Source: Panicum virgatum (taxonomy: Eukaryota > Streptophyta > Magnoliopsida > Poales > Poaceae). From it: DNA of 64,000 nt. The stretch is from NCBI RefSeq assembly GCF_016808335.1, contig NC_053150.1:42001607-42065606 (forward strand), given 5' to 3'. The translations under genes were made by a program, and so were the position numbers. Positions 46,411 through 58,067 of this stretch are shown here, piece after piece. Each line of letters opens with the position of its first letter. The stretch's first letter is position 1. The notes below the pieces were generated by a model. That model made no database searches, was not told the DNA's origin, and was given only the letters and a program-made list of their open reading frames with translations.

Positions 46411-48064
46411 CTAGAAACATGGCGCGGCGTTGCCGTGGCCCGCGTCATATTCCCAGTGTTAGGTTTGAGGATGATATTTGTTTCCTTCAGAGTCACCTTA
46501 GCGATGTTTTTCTGATCCTAAATACGTCATATTCCCAGTGTTAGGTTTGAGGATGATATTTGTTTCCTTCAGAGTCACCTTAGCGATGTTTTTCTGATCC
46601 TAAATACTTGAGATATAGCACGTGGAATGGCACAACACGATATTGTTTCAACTTTCATTCAAATTATCTGCCTGTCACTCTAATTCTTTGTGTTCAACTT
46701 ATGGTGGAACGGAGAGCTGCCATGAACTTTGCCCGGGCTCCATCCATATATCTCCTGGTTCCGCATGTGCACGTCCCTGAAACACCATACTTGTTGAGTA
46801 AGAAAAAAAATCCATATACATGATTACAAATTCTGAGACCAATGGACACAAGCTCAGAATATTCATATGATTCTTTGGTGCTGGGGAATGACAACTGTTG
46901 AAATGAATAACTATATGGAAAACAAAAGAATATAAATGAGAAATCATGTGTAGATTGAGTGCTCAAGAAATTTATTGTTTGTAAAATTAAACCAGTGGGA
47001 ATTGCTAATCTATTTTGTTGCATAGTACTGACTGTTATTTCAACAAACTGCAATTCTTTACTGACTTAACATTATATATAGGGATCCCTTATATATATGC
47101 CATATGTATAAGAACTATCTTGCATGTTGGAGCTGAATATTAAGAAGATGCACATGCACTGACAAGCACTGAAGCAGTGACAATAATGCTCTTCCTTGAG
47201 GATTCTTTCAGGCAGCTCACCATGGGCCATTTTCAAGAAGGAAAAAAATAGTCTGAATGACACAACACATGAAGTAGGAGAAAGGGGCGCATCTGTCTCC
47301 TTGAGACAATCCTAAATTCACCACTTACAGGAGGAGCTCCAACGCACCCTTAGCAGCAACCAACAGTGGCATTTCGTCGAGTAACTTGCATGCGTGCTCC
47401 TGAACACCGTTCTCCAGCATCATTTCCTGGACTAAGGGGGAGCTTAGATAGATGGAACAACTGTGGTGGCGGAGAATGTGGGGGAGGTTGAGCGCATGGT
47501 GTGTAGGCGCCACGGGCAAGCGCGCTCTCATCCCAAGTCCATGGCTGGGTCGGTGGAATCGAGGAGGTCACTGCTCGGCGGAGAATTTTTCGAAGCCGGG
47601 CCACCGGATGGGTGACGGGCAAGCAGTGCTGCGCCATCATGGACTCTCTAGCAGGAGAGCGCCCTGGCAGCCACCTGCTTGCCGGCCCTCGGGTAGACAG
47701 AGCAGCCTCGCCTCTCTCGTAGCCTCTGAGCGCATTCGTTTGCATCGCCGACGCCACTCGGAGATTCCGCGGCGGCCGCAGCAGCAGATGCCGCCGGGGT
47801 GGAGGCCGTGGTGGTCGGCGGGGGCGGGGACGGCCGGAGCAAGCGGGGCCGGGTGAAGGGCGCGGTCCCAGCGCGCGGCGGAGGAGGAGGACGACGGCCG
47901 GGGCGGGTTCCCCTCGCGGCGGCCAGCGAGCCCCCTCACTTCGCGAGAACACGTTCCTACCGTCCGATCAGAATCGCACGGGTGAAAAATAAAGGCGACG
48001 TGGCCGAACGAGCGCCCGATTTTAGCCCGATCCAGGGTCAGCTTTCGTCTTATAGAGATAGAGA
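46411..48064 (-). mobile_element. Non-autonomous Helitron
   Basis: Read on the minus strand, the element starts TCTCTATCTCTATAAGACG (48064) and ends with a GC-rich hairpin (46421-46440, GGCGCGGCGTTGCC on the plus strand), a 6-base spacer and CTAG (46411-46414). It sits between A (46410) and T (48065). TC start, 3' hairpin plus CTRR, and AT insertion without a target duplication are the Helitron signature. No Rep/helicase is visible. The 47350-47952 portion is GC-rich and open on the minus strand and may be captured gene sequence, but I recognise no donor. Confidence 0.65.
46444..46607. repeat. Perfect 82-bp tandem duplication
   Basis: Two identical 82-bp units (46444-46525 and 46526-46607), starting GTCATATTCCCAGTG, just inside the Helitron 3' hairpin. 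Confidence 0.9.
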
Positions 48065-48383
48065 TGCTTGAAAAACTACTGCTTCACTTTTTAGCTTCTT
48101 TTTGTTTGCTTGTTTTGTAATAAGGACACGATGATGTAGCGGCTGGGATTTTATTACTCGTTAATCTAAGCAAAATTCTAAAGAGTTTCCATGTTCATTT
48201 GATGGTTCATTTTTCAATAGAATTATGAAACCCAATTTTACCGAGTCTTTACCCCTCCTTCGTATCTTTGTTACCTTGCTTTATTTCCAATATCGAATGT
48301 CTCATCGTCACCGAAAGGACAACATTCAAACTGCGGAGCCACAAAGGAGCAAGGTCAAGATGACGGAGAATAGAGCGCGAGGC
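48065..48383. other. Intergenic
   Basis: No feature seen between the Helitron and the next foldback element. Confidence 0.4.
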
Positions 48384-49350
48384 GGGTGTTTGGGACCACT
48401 CCACTTCACCAACTCCACTCCTCCAGCTCCACTCCACCACTTGTGATTCATTCTGTTTAGGAGAGCTCCACTCCACAAATTTTAGAGGCTCAGTTCCCAG
48501 TTCCCTTTACCCATCGGCCCAAGAAGCAAGCAGCGGCCCAGCTCAGCCCATCTCAACTCCTCTCACTTCCACGCGGCCCTCGTTGGTAAGTTATTTTCTA
48601 CCTCTACACCCTCCCTTTCTGAGTTCTCATTCTTCCTCCCTCCTCCCGTGTTCCCTCCGCCAGTGTGCCCCTCGCCCGCGCGGCAGAGGCCACCGCCGGC
48701 GTGGCTAGCGATGAGAGGCGGCGCCGGGTACCTCCAGGGGTGGTTGGACCTCCAACTCTAGGGAAGCGGCGGTGCGACCTCCAGGCCAGATTCCCATGGC
48801 GGGCGGTGGCGCGACCTCCAGGGGGCGCTCGGGCTTCCATGGCGGCGGTGGCGCGACCTCTAGGGGCGGCCGGACCTCCAGGCGGCGACGCGGGGTGAAA
48901 GCAGGCGGCGGCCGGACCTCCGCGGTCGGACTCCGAGGCGTGGCCAAACCTCCACGATTGTACCTCCAAGGCGCGGCTGGACTCCGGGGCGGCAGCGAGC
49001 TCCTGGCGTTAGTGCGCCCCAGGGGCAGTGGCGGCGAGCCCAGGCGGCGGCGAGCCCCAGGGGCGGTGGCAAGCTCCAAGCGGCGGTGGGCAGCAGACGT
49101 CTCTGGATTGGGAAATGTTAACTTTTTTCTATTTGAAAGGGTATGTGAAGTGTGTAATCAGTGGCAGGTGGGTAATATTCTCCAACTCCATCAGCTTCAC
49201 ATTTTGGTGGAGCACCTCTTAAGGAGCTCCAGGTTTTTGGTGGAGTGGAGCTGATATTTGGTGGAGTGGAGTGGAGCTGAGTGATGTGTTTGGATAAAAA
49301 AAGGTGGAGTGGAGTCAAATTTGGTGGAGTGGAGCTCTCCCAAACACCCC
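48384..49350. mobile_element. Foldback element with GGGTGTTTGG ends
   Basis: The left end GGGTGTTTGGGA and the complement of the right end GGGTGTTTGGGAGAGCTCC face each other. Both are followed by repeated CTCCACTCCAC phrases. The core (48650-49110) is GC-rich with repeated 'gcgacctccaggg' phrases and is not clearly coding. No target duplication found. Superfamily unassigned. Confidence 0.55.
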
Positions 49351-49475
49351 ATGTTATGGAAATATGTCCCAAGATATAGCGCGGTGTGGTTTTCCTCCCA
49401 AACACCCCTATATTTTGAAAATATGTCAAATATGTCCCAAGATATAGCGCCGTGTGGTTTTCCTCGCCTATAGAA
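49339..49475. repeat. 68-bp tandem duplication across the foldback right end
   Basis: CCCAAACACCCC, then AATATGTCCCAAGATATAGCG and GTGTGGTTTTCCTC, occurs twice with a 68-bp period and small differences. Confidence 0.65.
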
Positions 49476-50031
49476 AAAGCAGGGATCAGTTTGCTTGGAT
49501 ACAACCATTCCCCTCCAATAATCCACATCATCGTTACCCTTTTTTCAAGATGTGGCTGTCTAACTCTACCCAGAGTTGTAATTTGTTCAAATCTTATAAG
49601 AGTAATAAAATGCTTATGGCTCTTTCTGAAAGAAGAGAAAGTTTTTTCTCAAAAAAAAAAAGAAGAGAAAGTTTGTGGCTCTCGCTCCCTAGTCCTCGCG
49701 AGTCCAAACAAAAAGTAAGTTCACACCACAGGGACGGGAAAACAAAGCGCCGGCTTTGCCCGTCTCGCTCGCGCGACCGGCAGCAGCAAGCAGCGAGCTG
49801 CGAGCAGCAGCACACGGAGCGGAGCCAGCTCGCCTCGCCTCGCCTCCACTTCTATATCACTTCCCCCTCTGCCCCGCCCCGTGCGCCATCGCGCACATCC
49901 ACGCGCGCGCGCGCCCACACGTGCGGCTCCCCGGATTCGCGCCGCCGCGGCAGAGCCAGCCAGCCAGCCAGGCCAGCAGCTTCGGATCGAGGAAGAGGAA
50001 GCGGCGGGGGAGTCAGCCCAGCTTGCCACCC
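49476..50031 (+). other. EXO70 upstream region and 5' leader
   Basis: AT-rich to about 49730, then GC-rich. A weak TATA-like site (CTATATCAC) is at about 49852. The frame is open upstream of the EXO70 ATG, but that sequence does not resemble the family and is probably 5' UTR. Confidence 0.4.
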
Positions 50032-51921
50032 ATGGACGGATCGGCCGCGGAGCTCGAGGCGGCGGAGCGGGTGGTGATGCGGTGGGACTCGGCCTCGGCG
50101 GGGGACGAGCCGATGCTGTTCGACGGCGCCGGGGACCGCGCCGAGGCGGACCGCTTCCTCCGCGCCGTCGACGACCTGCGCCGCCTCGCGCCGCCGTCGC
50201 CCGCCGCCGTCGGGAGCCCGCGCCGCCTCTCCTCGTCCTCCGCGGGGGGAGGATCCGGCGCCGTGCAGGTCGCCATGGCGCGCCTCGAGGACGAGCTCCG
50301 CCACGTGCTCTCCTCCCGCGCGCTCGACCTCGAGATCGAGGCGCTCGCCGACCTCAGCTCGCTCTCCATCACCAGCGACCGCTCCAACTCGGCCTCCTCC
50401 GCCGACCTCCCCGCCACCGACGAGGACGACTCCGTCTCCTCCTCCATCGGCCGCCGCAGCAGCGCCTACCGCTCGCTGCGGAGCATCCGCGAGATCGACC
50501 TCCTCCCCGACGACGCCGTCGCCGACCTCCGCGCCATCGCCTCCCGCATGGCCGCCGCCGGCTACGGCCGCGAGTGCGCGCAGGTCTACGCCTCCGTCCG
50601 CAAGCCCGCCGTCGACGCCTCCCTGCGCCGCCTCGGCGTCGAGCGCCTCAGCATCGGCGACGTCCAGCGCCTCGAGTGGGACGCGCTCGAGGCCAAGATC
50701 CGGCGCTGGATCCGCGCCGCCCGCGCCGCCGTCCGCGGCGTCTTCGCCAGCGAGCGCCGCCTCTGCTTCCACATCTTCCACGACCTCCCCATCTCCAGCA
50801 CCACCATCTCCGCCGCCGCCGCGCCCGCCACGCACGACACCCCCTTCGCCGAGGTCGTCAAGGGCGCCGCGCTGCAGCTCTTCGGCTTCGCCGAGGCCAT
50901 CAGCATCGGCCGCAGATCCCCTGAGAAGCTCTTCAAGATCATCGACCTCCACGACGCGCTCTCGGACCTCCTCCCCGACGTCTCCGACATCTTCGCCGCC
51001 TCCAAGGCGGCGGAGTCGATATACGTGCAGGCCGTCGAGATCCAGTCGCGTCTTGCCGACGCCGTGAGGGGGGTACTCTCGGAGTTCGAGAACGCCGTGC
51101 TCCGCGACCCGCCCAAGACCGCGGTGCCTGGCGGCACCATCCACCCGCTCACTCGGTATGTGATGAACTATAGCAGCCTCATTTGCGACTACAAGGTCAC
51201 GCTCTCCGAGCTGATCATATCGCGGCCGTCGGCTAGTGCCCGTCTTGCTGCTGAGGGCAATGAGCTCGCGCCGTCCTTGGCGGACCTCGAGCTTCCTGAG
51301 CTTGAGAACCAGTTGCCACTTGCCTCCCACATTGTCTGGATCATTGTTGTTCTTGAACACAACCTGGAGGGCAAGGCGGCACTCTACAAGGATCCAGCTC
51401 TTTCACATTTGTTCATGATGAACAATGTACACTACATTGTGCACAAGGTGAAAGATTCACCAGACCTCTGGGGCATGATTGGCGATGATTACTTGAAACG
51501 TCTTACTGGCAAGTTCACAATGGCAGCAACAAACTACCAGCGGACCTCATGGTTGAAGATCTTGAACTGTTTGCGTGATGAGGGGCTCCATGTAAGTGGT
51601 GGATTTTCGTCTGGAATATCTAAATCAGCGCTGAGGGAGCGGTTCAAGTCCTTCAATGCTGCGTTTGAGGATGCACATAGGGTGCAGTCTGGGTGGTGTG
51701 TGCCAGACAACCAGCTGAGGGAGGAGCTAAGGATTTCGATTGCAGAGAAGCTACTACCAGCATACCGGTCGTTCCTTGGCAGGTTTCGACATCACATAGA
51801 GAATGGGAAGCATCCAGAACTGTACATCAAGTATTCTGTTGAGGATCTTGAAATAGCTGTGGGTGATTTCTTTGAGGGTGTTCCTCCTACCCCACATAAT
51901 AGGAGGAGATCACATGGATGA
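50032..51921 (+). CDS. EXO70: Exocyst subunit EXO70, B-type-like
   Basis: The gene encodes a 629-residue intronless protein, matching plant EXO70 length. EXO70 is the exocyst subunit that binds PI(4,5)P2 and tethers secretory or autophagy-related vesicles at the plasma membrane. The N-terminal 250 residues are variable and low complexity (Ser and Asp rich). The Exo70 C-terminal domain spans about 260-615, with recognisable stretches LSDLLPDVSDIF, GGTIHPLTRYVMNY, LICDYKVTL, NNVHYIVHKVKDS and GWCVPDNQLREELRISI. The end (NRRRSHG) and the intronless structure suggest the EXO70B clade, by recall. I chose the ATG at 50032 because MDGSAAELEAAERVV resembles family N-termini and the context (CCACCCATGG) is good. 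Third-position GC is very high at the 5' end and falls toward the 3' end, a common grass gradient. Confidence 0.93.
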   Translation: MDGSAAELEAAERVVMRWDSASAGDEPMLFDGAGDRAEADRFLRAVDDLRRLAPPSPAAVGSPRRLSSSSAGGGSGAVQVAMARLEDELRHVLSSRALDLEIEALADLSSLSITSDRSNSASSADLPATDEDDSVSSSIGRRSSAYRSLRSIREIDLLPDDAVADLRAIASRMAAAGYGRECAQVYASVRKPAVDASLRRLGVERLSIGDVQRLEWDALEAKIRRWIRAARAAVRGVFASERRLCFHIFHDLPISSTTISAAAAPATHDTPFAEVVKGAALQLFGFAEAISIGRRSPEKLFKIIDLHDALSDLLPDVSDIFAASKAAESIYVQAVEIQSRLADAVRGVLSEFENAVLRDPPKTAVPGGTIHPLTRYVMNYSSLICDYKVTLSELIISRPSASARLAAEGNELAPSLADLELPELENQLPLASHIVWIIVVLEHNLEGKAALYKDPALSHLFMMNNVHYIVHKVKDSPDLWGMIGDDYLKRLTGKFTMAATNYQRTSWLKILNCLRDEGLHVSGGFSSGISKSALRERFKSFNAAFEDAHRVQSGWCVPDNQLREELRISIAEKLLPAYRSFLGRFRHHIENGKHPELYIKYSVEDLEIAVGDFFEGVPPTPHNRRRSHG

Positions 51922-53900
51922 AGGACTTCACCTCAGGCATTCAACTGGATTGCTGTTGCTATTTATTCTTTGATTCTTCACACGGAAGCTGGTGCTGGCA
52001 TTCGGGGTTCTATTTCCACTATTCTTCTTATACTTGAGAGATAAAGTTGGCGACCATCTATCAGAATTGGCGAAACATGAATACATTTTGGGATCTTGTT
52101 GAAGCTGTCAATCGCCCTCCATATGGTTCCCATTCTGTTAGAGAACTTGTTCAGTTCTTACACTATTATTATATAATTTTGCAAGTAGTTTGTCCATATA
52201 GGAAATTCTTTCAGTAATGTTGGATAGTTGAAACTCATAGCATTTCTGCCCTGTCTTGCATCAGCTTTTGTTGCCCTTTTCACTGTTAACAATTATCTGA
52301 AGGATCTATGCTTGTGGATTAGATGTAAAAAGATTTATATGACTCATGTACCACATGATTTTGTAATATGATAATATCATGCTGTTACAATTTCAAAAGG
52401 AAACTCTAGTCTTCTCTATAGTACAGTTCTTTTCAGGTGTCAAAACCAATAGGAAGCTAAACTACTAAATTATCATTATTGGCAGCTTTCCATAAGATTT
52501 GGCACTTCGTTACTACTGTAGCTTACTAGCATACAACCAGTAAGTTAGAAAATGCATACTGCTCTGTCACTGCCATGGCAAGAGTACTTTCAATCGTGTG
52601 ATTACTTTCCCTGTACACCACTTTGGGATGCTCTCCTCTTGAAAGGTCTTTTTTTTACTAGTTCAGTTAGTGTTCCTATTATCTTCCTTGCTTTATGTTG
52701 TTACCAGGGTATGAGAAATTAGTCTCTTGCGCTCTCCACTTGTACAAGTGTGTGACTAGTCAATTGTGCAAAAAGATCCAATACCCCCATCTTTATCTTC
52801 ATTATGCCTGCCCTTTTTCTCTTGGCAAATGCACAATATGATGTACCAATGCATGTAACTGAAAATGGTATGTCTGGGGTGGTGCTGTATGTGTTCTGGC
52901 ATCACATGGTCCAGCATTACCTATGATGTAACGACATACATGCCATTAAATAGAATGGCTCTGATTGTTTTCCTTTGGAGCTATAATGTTCTTGATGTAA
53001 TTCTTTTGAAGAGAACATTGTAATGTAAGCTGAAAGATTTGCCACCGTATACGTGTAGCCTAGAGGGTATCGTTTGGCATTTTTTGTATGCGTATTGAAT
53101 TTTAGCTAGCATGCTGTTGGGAAACTGAGACAATGCTATAATCTCAGTGCCTACCTGGCCAACCCTTCCCGTTGCAGCTGCTATATTGTTAGAGACTGAT
53201 CTCTCGCTATAGAGTTACCAGGTCCTGTAGAGCTGCAATTGCTTGCTTGGCGTACCTGCATCATTTCTTCTGTTTTCCCCTTTTACCTTGCAAATGACAC
53301 GGGTACAGGTTTGTATTGTATCTATAATCGGATATTTCTTTGTCGAGAGGGGAACTTTGTGTGTTCTCAATCTCAATGGAAAAGAAAATTATGCTGGAGT
53401 ACATACATGTCAGCTTCTCAGTAATATTTAGCTGCCATAAAAGCAATGCACTTTGAACACTTCTCACTTCACAGCACCGTGACACAGTCAGTATGATACA
53501 GACATCTCCACAGGGGGAGCCATTTGGTCTCCCGTACATAGAAGTGTTGCACTGCATAGGCCATACATTCAGCGAGACTGGTGTTTCAACTTCGTAGGGC
53601 ACGAGTTCCTGTTATCGAGCTAGTAACCTAGTATCATTGATGTTTCACTTAAGTGAGTTCCTGTTACCGAGCTATCCTGTTGATGTTGCAGGCCTCGCTT
53701 TCAGTAATCAGGTACTGTGACATTTGTATCGACGACTCTGAATCCCTGATACTCCCCAGCTACGCTTACTGCATTTGCTTTTATTCTTTTTTTTTTCGCT
53801 TCTCGTTAACATCGACCGCGCATAATTACAATGCCCGTTTGAATGAATAATAATCCCAACCAAGGCTTAACCACCGAATAATTCGCCGATAATGGGGGGA
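51922..53900. other. EXO70 3' region and intergenic DNA
   Basis: Probable 3' UTR followed by about 1.9 kb without any coding signal. A short repeat (GAGTTCCTGTTA, then CGAGCTA) occurs near 53605 and 53656. Confidence 0.45.
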
Positions 53901-54930
53901 TATTCCCTCCCCGGAAATAATTCCGGTGTTGATCAACGAAGAACGTGGCGCTCACCTCGCCGGAGCCGGTGATCATGTGGCGCCGGCTGCCGTGTCCACG
54001 CAATGATTGTTTCCTGCCGAACTGAACCGCGACGCCCGTATGAACGAGAGGAAAAAATTGGCCGGTTTTTCGCCTGGCTCTTTTGCTTGCCCCACTGGGA
54101 TTGCTGGCCCCCTCCCCTCCGTCGAAAGGTGTAACTGGGGAGGCCGGATGCGGATTCGTGCCGGGTGCCCGCCGGATGATCCGGACCGGCGGCGGCGTCA
54201 GGTCGCAGCACCTCCGGCCGGCGACGGGTTCAGCCCGGCGTCCGTGCGTGCGTGCGACACCCATGCGTGCCGGATGGAATTAGGTGTTTGTGCAAGTTGT
54301 AGAATTTGTGGCAACACCGATATTTTAGTATGGTGGTTTCGTTAACTCCACTTTAGTTTAACCTCTCCATCTGAGCAGTTGTTGTTGCTTCTTGGCGCGT
54401 CGCTATCCTGCACGTCATTACTTCGCCACATGGCGGCAACTATCCCTAACGCTAGCATGTGCTGCGAGTGCGAGTGAGCTCCTGCTCCTCCTCTATCGTC
54501 ACCCCACTCGACTATCGGGTGCATTTCACCTTTACATGTCACTTTGCCTTCGGTAACACCTCGCTCGGCTTTAGCGCCTTCGATGCCGCTCCACCTAGTT
54601 TCGTGGGTCACGCTACTTCACGGTCGACGTACGGATGAGTTTGGTCGATCTTCCGACCGTGCCTTTTTTCCATTTTTAATAAATTTTTTGTCATTTTGTG
54701 ATAAAAAAAGTTTAGAAAAAATTCAAAAACTCTTTTGGAGAGATAGAAAAATTTTCAAGGAGAAAAATCAAGAGGCGAGAAAAATTTAAGGGGAAAATAT
54801 TTGGAAGAAAATTTTTTAAGAAACAAACTAAAAGATGAGAAAATTTTTACATTAAAAAAAAACTCAGATAAATTTTTTTTGCATCTAAAAGGCTCAGGTA
54901 TAATATTTTGCATAAAAAAAATCAGATGAA
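53901..54930. other. Intergenic
   Basis: GC-rich to about 54280, with unconvincing open frames on both strands. Very A/T-rich from 54660. No gene recognised. Confidence 0.4.
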
Positions 54931-55046
54931 AACATTTTTTAGAAGGGGTCCGGCGGCCCCACCCACCGCGGCCTCCCTCCCCCACCGCGGCCCCACCCAG
55001 GCGCGCTGCTCCACTGCGGATCCGGCGCCGCTGGGGAGCCCGCCGG

Positions 55047-55313
55047 AGGTGCGGCGGCGGCGGAGGGGGGGAGGCTGCGGAGCTGCGGCGGCGGAGGGGG
55101 AGGGAAGCCGCGGACGTGCGGCGCCGGAGGGGGAAGGGAGGCCGCGGAGCTGCGGCGGTGGAGGGGGAGGGAGGGCGCGGAGGAGCGGCGACAGAGGGGG
55201 AGGTTGGCCACGGAGATGCGGCGGCGGAAGGGGAGGGAGCCGCGGAGCTGTGGTGGCGGAGGGGGAGGGAGGCCGCACAGGTGCGGTGGCGGAGGGGGGG
55301 GGCGGCGCTGCGG
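55047..55313. repeat. GC-rich minisatellite, about 33-bp unit
   Basis: Eight degenerate copies follow the pattern GCGGCGGAGGGGGAGGG, then AGGCCGCGGAGCT. The period is a multiple of three, so frames stay open on both strands (11-residue repeats such as LPPPPPPQLRG on the minus strand). No independent sign of a gene. Confidence 0.7.
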
Positions 55314-55698
55314 ATCTGAGCTGCCCTGCCGCCTCTCCTCGTCGCCGGAGGAAGGCGAAAAAAAGGAGAATGATGAAGGGAAAAAGAGAAGGAAGAGGTG
55401 GGGAAAGAGAGGGGTGGAACGGTCGGATCGACCGTGACTTGCAAAAGTCACAGGCGAAGGTAAACTCAACATTGGGTAGTTTTGTCAGTTTAATTTCATA
55501 GTTATTATTAAGTCTACCACCCTCACCACAACCATAATTTACAAAAATATTCTTTATAATTTCACATTATGTCTTTATCCAACTAAACATCCGTTATCGA
55601 TGTTGACTTGTGACCGCTTCCAACATTTGGGCTGTCAAATCACCCCGATCATCTCTCTACGATCATAAACCATGAAAGCATCCTCCTATCCTGAAATA
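55314..55698. other. Intergenic
   Basis: No gene or clear repeat seen. Confidence 0.35.
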
Positions 55699-55903
55699 AT
55701 TCCTCCGTTCATAATTATTAGTCTGTCTAATATTTATTATATTTATATGTATAAAAAATTATTTATCTAGAAAATTTAAAACAACTACTATCATTTTTAT
55801 ATTGTCAACCTTTATATTATTTTTTACTATCTACAGTCAAAGATGAAAATAATTAATTTTGAATAGTTAAAAAGTTGTTATATTTTAGAACTGACGTAGT
55901 AAT
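55699..55903. mobile_element. Degenerate Stowaway-like MITE
   Basis: The left end TCCTCCGTTCATAATTA and the complement of the right end (ACTACGTCAGTTCTAAAATA) resemble worn Stowaway ends. Interior AT-rich without ORF. Confidence 0.4.
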
Positions 55904-55981
55904 AATTTGGAATAGGGGAAGTACCAAACTATTGGCTAGCTCAAGCTCGTTGAAATTAAAACTGTCGTCTAATTAGACATC

Positions 55982-56166
55982 CTACACAAAATCGTAGAGG
56001 TGTTAATTGGTGACCCTTATGTGCACCTCCAACTCTCTTTAGTTCAATTTGTACTATTTTTTAAAAATAAGTTCTCAATTTGAAAAAATACTACAAAGTT
56101 TTAAACTAAAAAAAGTTGGAGATGCATCTAAAGACCGTCAATTAACACCCCTACAAAATTGTGTGG
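55982..56166. mobile_element. Small MITE with GTAGGGGTGTTAATTG arms
   Basis: The left arm GTAGAGGTGTTAATTGG (55994) mirrors the right arm, whose complement is GTAGGGGTGTTAATTGACG (56154). The inner phrases CACCTCCAACT and CATCTCCAACT also pair. Confidence 0.6.
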
Positions 56167-56434
56167 CTGCAAGTTACTCCTAGATTGGTTTCAGATTAGA
56201 AAGGAAACTAGAAAACCTAGGGCGCGGCGTTGCCACGCCAGTTTAGCTGCCGAGTGGAAGACTTCGCAATGTATGTATATATTATTTGTATGATGGAAAT
56301 ACTGATTTTCCTTTGAATTCAAGAGCTATCTTGGACCATAGGTTCCCTTGTAGCCTTATCATACAAATTGTAATAATACATAAAAGTAGAAACAACAGAT
56401 TGAAGGATGTTTTGCAAATAATCGCGATTATAGA

Positions 56435-56686
56435 TCATCTAAACTTAATATAATCTACAATTTTTCCTGGCTGAACCTGGGAGAGTAAATTGTTGGAGAT
56501 GTGTACCCAATAATTAATATAGAAGTTAATTAGTAACCATTTCTTGAAGTTAAATTGATTGAAGTATATCTCCTTAGAATAAATTTTGTGGTTTCGCTCC
56601 CGTCTCCATTTTCCAGCAATATTTTTTAAGTTTTTGCTCGTTGCACATGATACTGCAACATAGAATTGTCCATGTGTAAACAAATG
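56435..56686 (-). pseudogene. Helitron helicase C-terminal fragment
   Basis: The minus strand encodes FTHGQFYVAVSCATSKNLK, which matches the conserved last motif of Helitron PIF1-type helicases (usually THGQLYVAVSR.TS). The usual Arg is Cys. Only the end of the protein is present. Upstream helicase and Rep domains were not found. Confidence 0.65.
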
Positions 56687-57889
56687 TTTTTAAATATACT
56701 ACTAAAATTGGCCATATATATGAATCAATGCCCAGTCCTTGGTGGGACATTTTTTGTCATCCCCTCATTGTTTCCTTGTTGGTTATTTTTTGTGTAACCC
56801 ACAAAGTTTTATCCTACTTTTTTTTGGGCATAAAAGTTTTATCCTACTAGGCAGTGTAAAGGTAGCAATATAGTGTACTGTGTTATGCTGTCCAAACGGA
56901 CACTACTCTTTGCTATTAATTTGGTTGGCATAATCGTTAACAAGCTAATACTGTGTCATGAACCTGACTTTCAAATGATACAGCTACTAATAGCTTTTTC
57001 AGTGAACTGAAGTAGTAGCAACTTTTATCTAGAACCACGGTGATGGATAGATCAAGGGGAGAAAAACATCAAAGTTCTTCATTTTCCACCAACACCTCAC
57101 TGAGCTCCTTACTATGCACTGGAGCTTGGTGTCACATTCCTATGTTGAATTCAAAAAAAATTAGTAATAGAAGAATCTTATTCCTGTATCGAACTCGAGA
57201 AGTTGAGTACCAAGATGCTACACCTAACAAACTAATCATGGAGGCTTTTGAAAAGTCTAACACTAACATATTTTTGTCTCTATAGAAATTAAAGTTTCAA
57301 TCCTTTTAAGTAAATTGACAAATTATTATGCTCAGAGTTGTATGGGATGCGTTGAAATTACTTGTACAATATAAGAAGTTAAGCACAGCTATTGGCAAGC
57401 TAGCTGGAATTGCTATTATTTGTGTACTAAACTAATATAAGGACAATGATGGGAATTCCTTAATTCCGGCAAAATTAAATAATTTTTTGAAGGAAAATCC
57501 AGGAAAGGTTAAAGTTACTAATGACAGTTGCAGTTTGTCTACGCCAATGATCTAATAGGCTGCCTTGCACCCACAATTTGATGTTGAACCTCGACCATAA
57601 GAATCTGCAGCAGGTATGGTTGCTTTGATCCTTCAACAAGTACACGGGCATTTTATCAAACAGAGGCAAGCAAACTCAGGTAGAGGAGGGGACTCTGCAT
57701 GATGAATGGAAGCCTGAAACAGGAGGCAAACAACTCAGGTAGAGGAGGCAAACAAACATGGAAGCGACCTGACAGGTACACAAGGTCTCAGTGTCCATTC
57801 ATCAGTGCCCTCCACATGCGCCGTGAGCTCATCTCCATCCTCCAGCTTGCTGCTAAAGCCATCGTTCACAAGCAGCAGCTTGAGGCTAG

Positions 57890-58067
57890 TTTCCGTCTGG
57901 ACTGCAGTTCGGGCTGGTTCCTTGCAGCTCGCCGCGCCATTATATCGAACGGGTTGTGAGCACCCAAAGTGTATTGTGAGCAGTAGTTTATTGAGCATTG
58001 TTGCCGTCTGGATTTCAGCTCAGGCCGTTTCGCCGCAGCTCAGCGCGCCATTCCTTCGAACGGGTAG
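57890..58067. repeat. Diverged tandem duplication
   Basis: CGTCTGGACTGCAGTTCGGGC, then CTCGCCGCGCCATT and TCGAACGGGT, at about 57893-57954, recurs with changes at about 58004-58064, a period of about 110 bp, inside the Helitron. Confidence 0.5.

Noticed and set aside
49756..50031. N-terminal extension of EXO70 in frame
   Set aside because: Low-complexity sequence unlike the family. Good start context at 50032.
49852..51360. 502-codon minus-strand ORF opposite EXO70
   Set aside because: A GC-rich shadow of EXO70 with repetitive Gly/Asp/Glu/Val composition.
54755..55472. Long Pro-rich ORFs on both strands
   Set aside because: Caused by the 33-bp minisatellite. No sign of a real protein.
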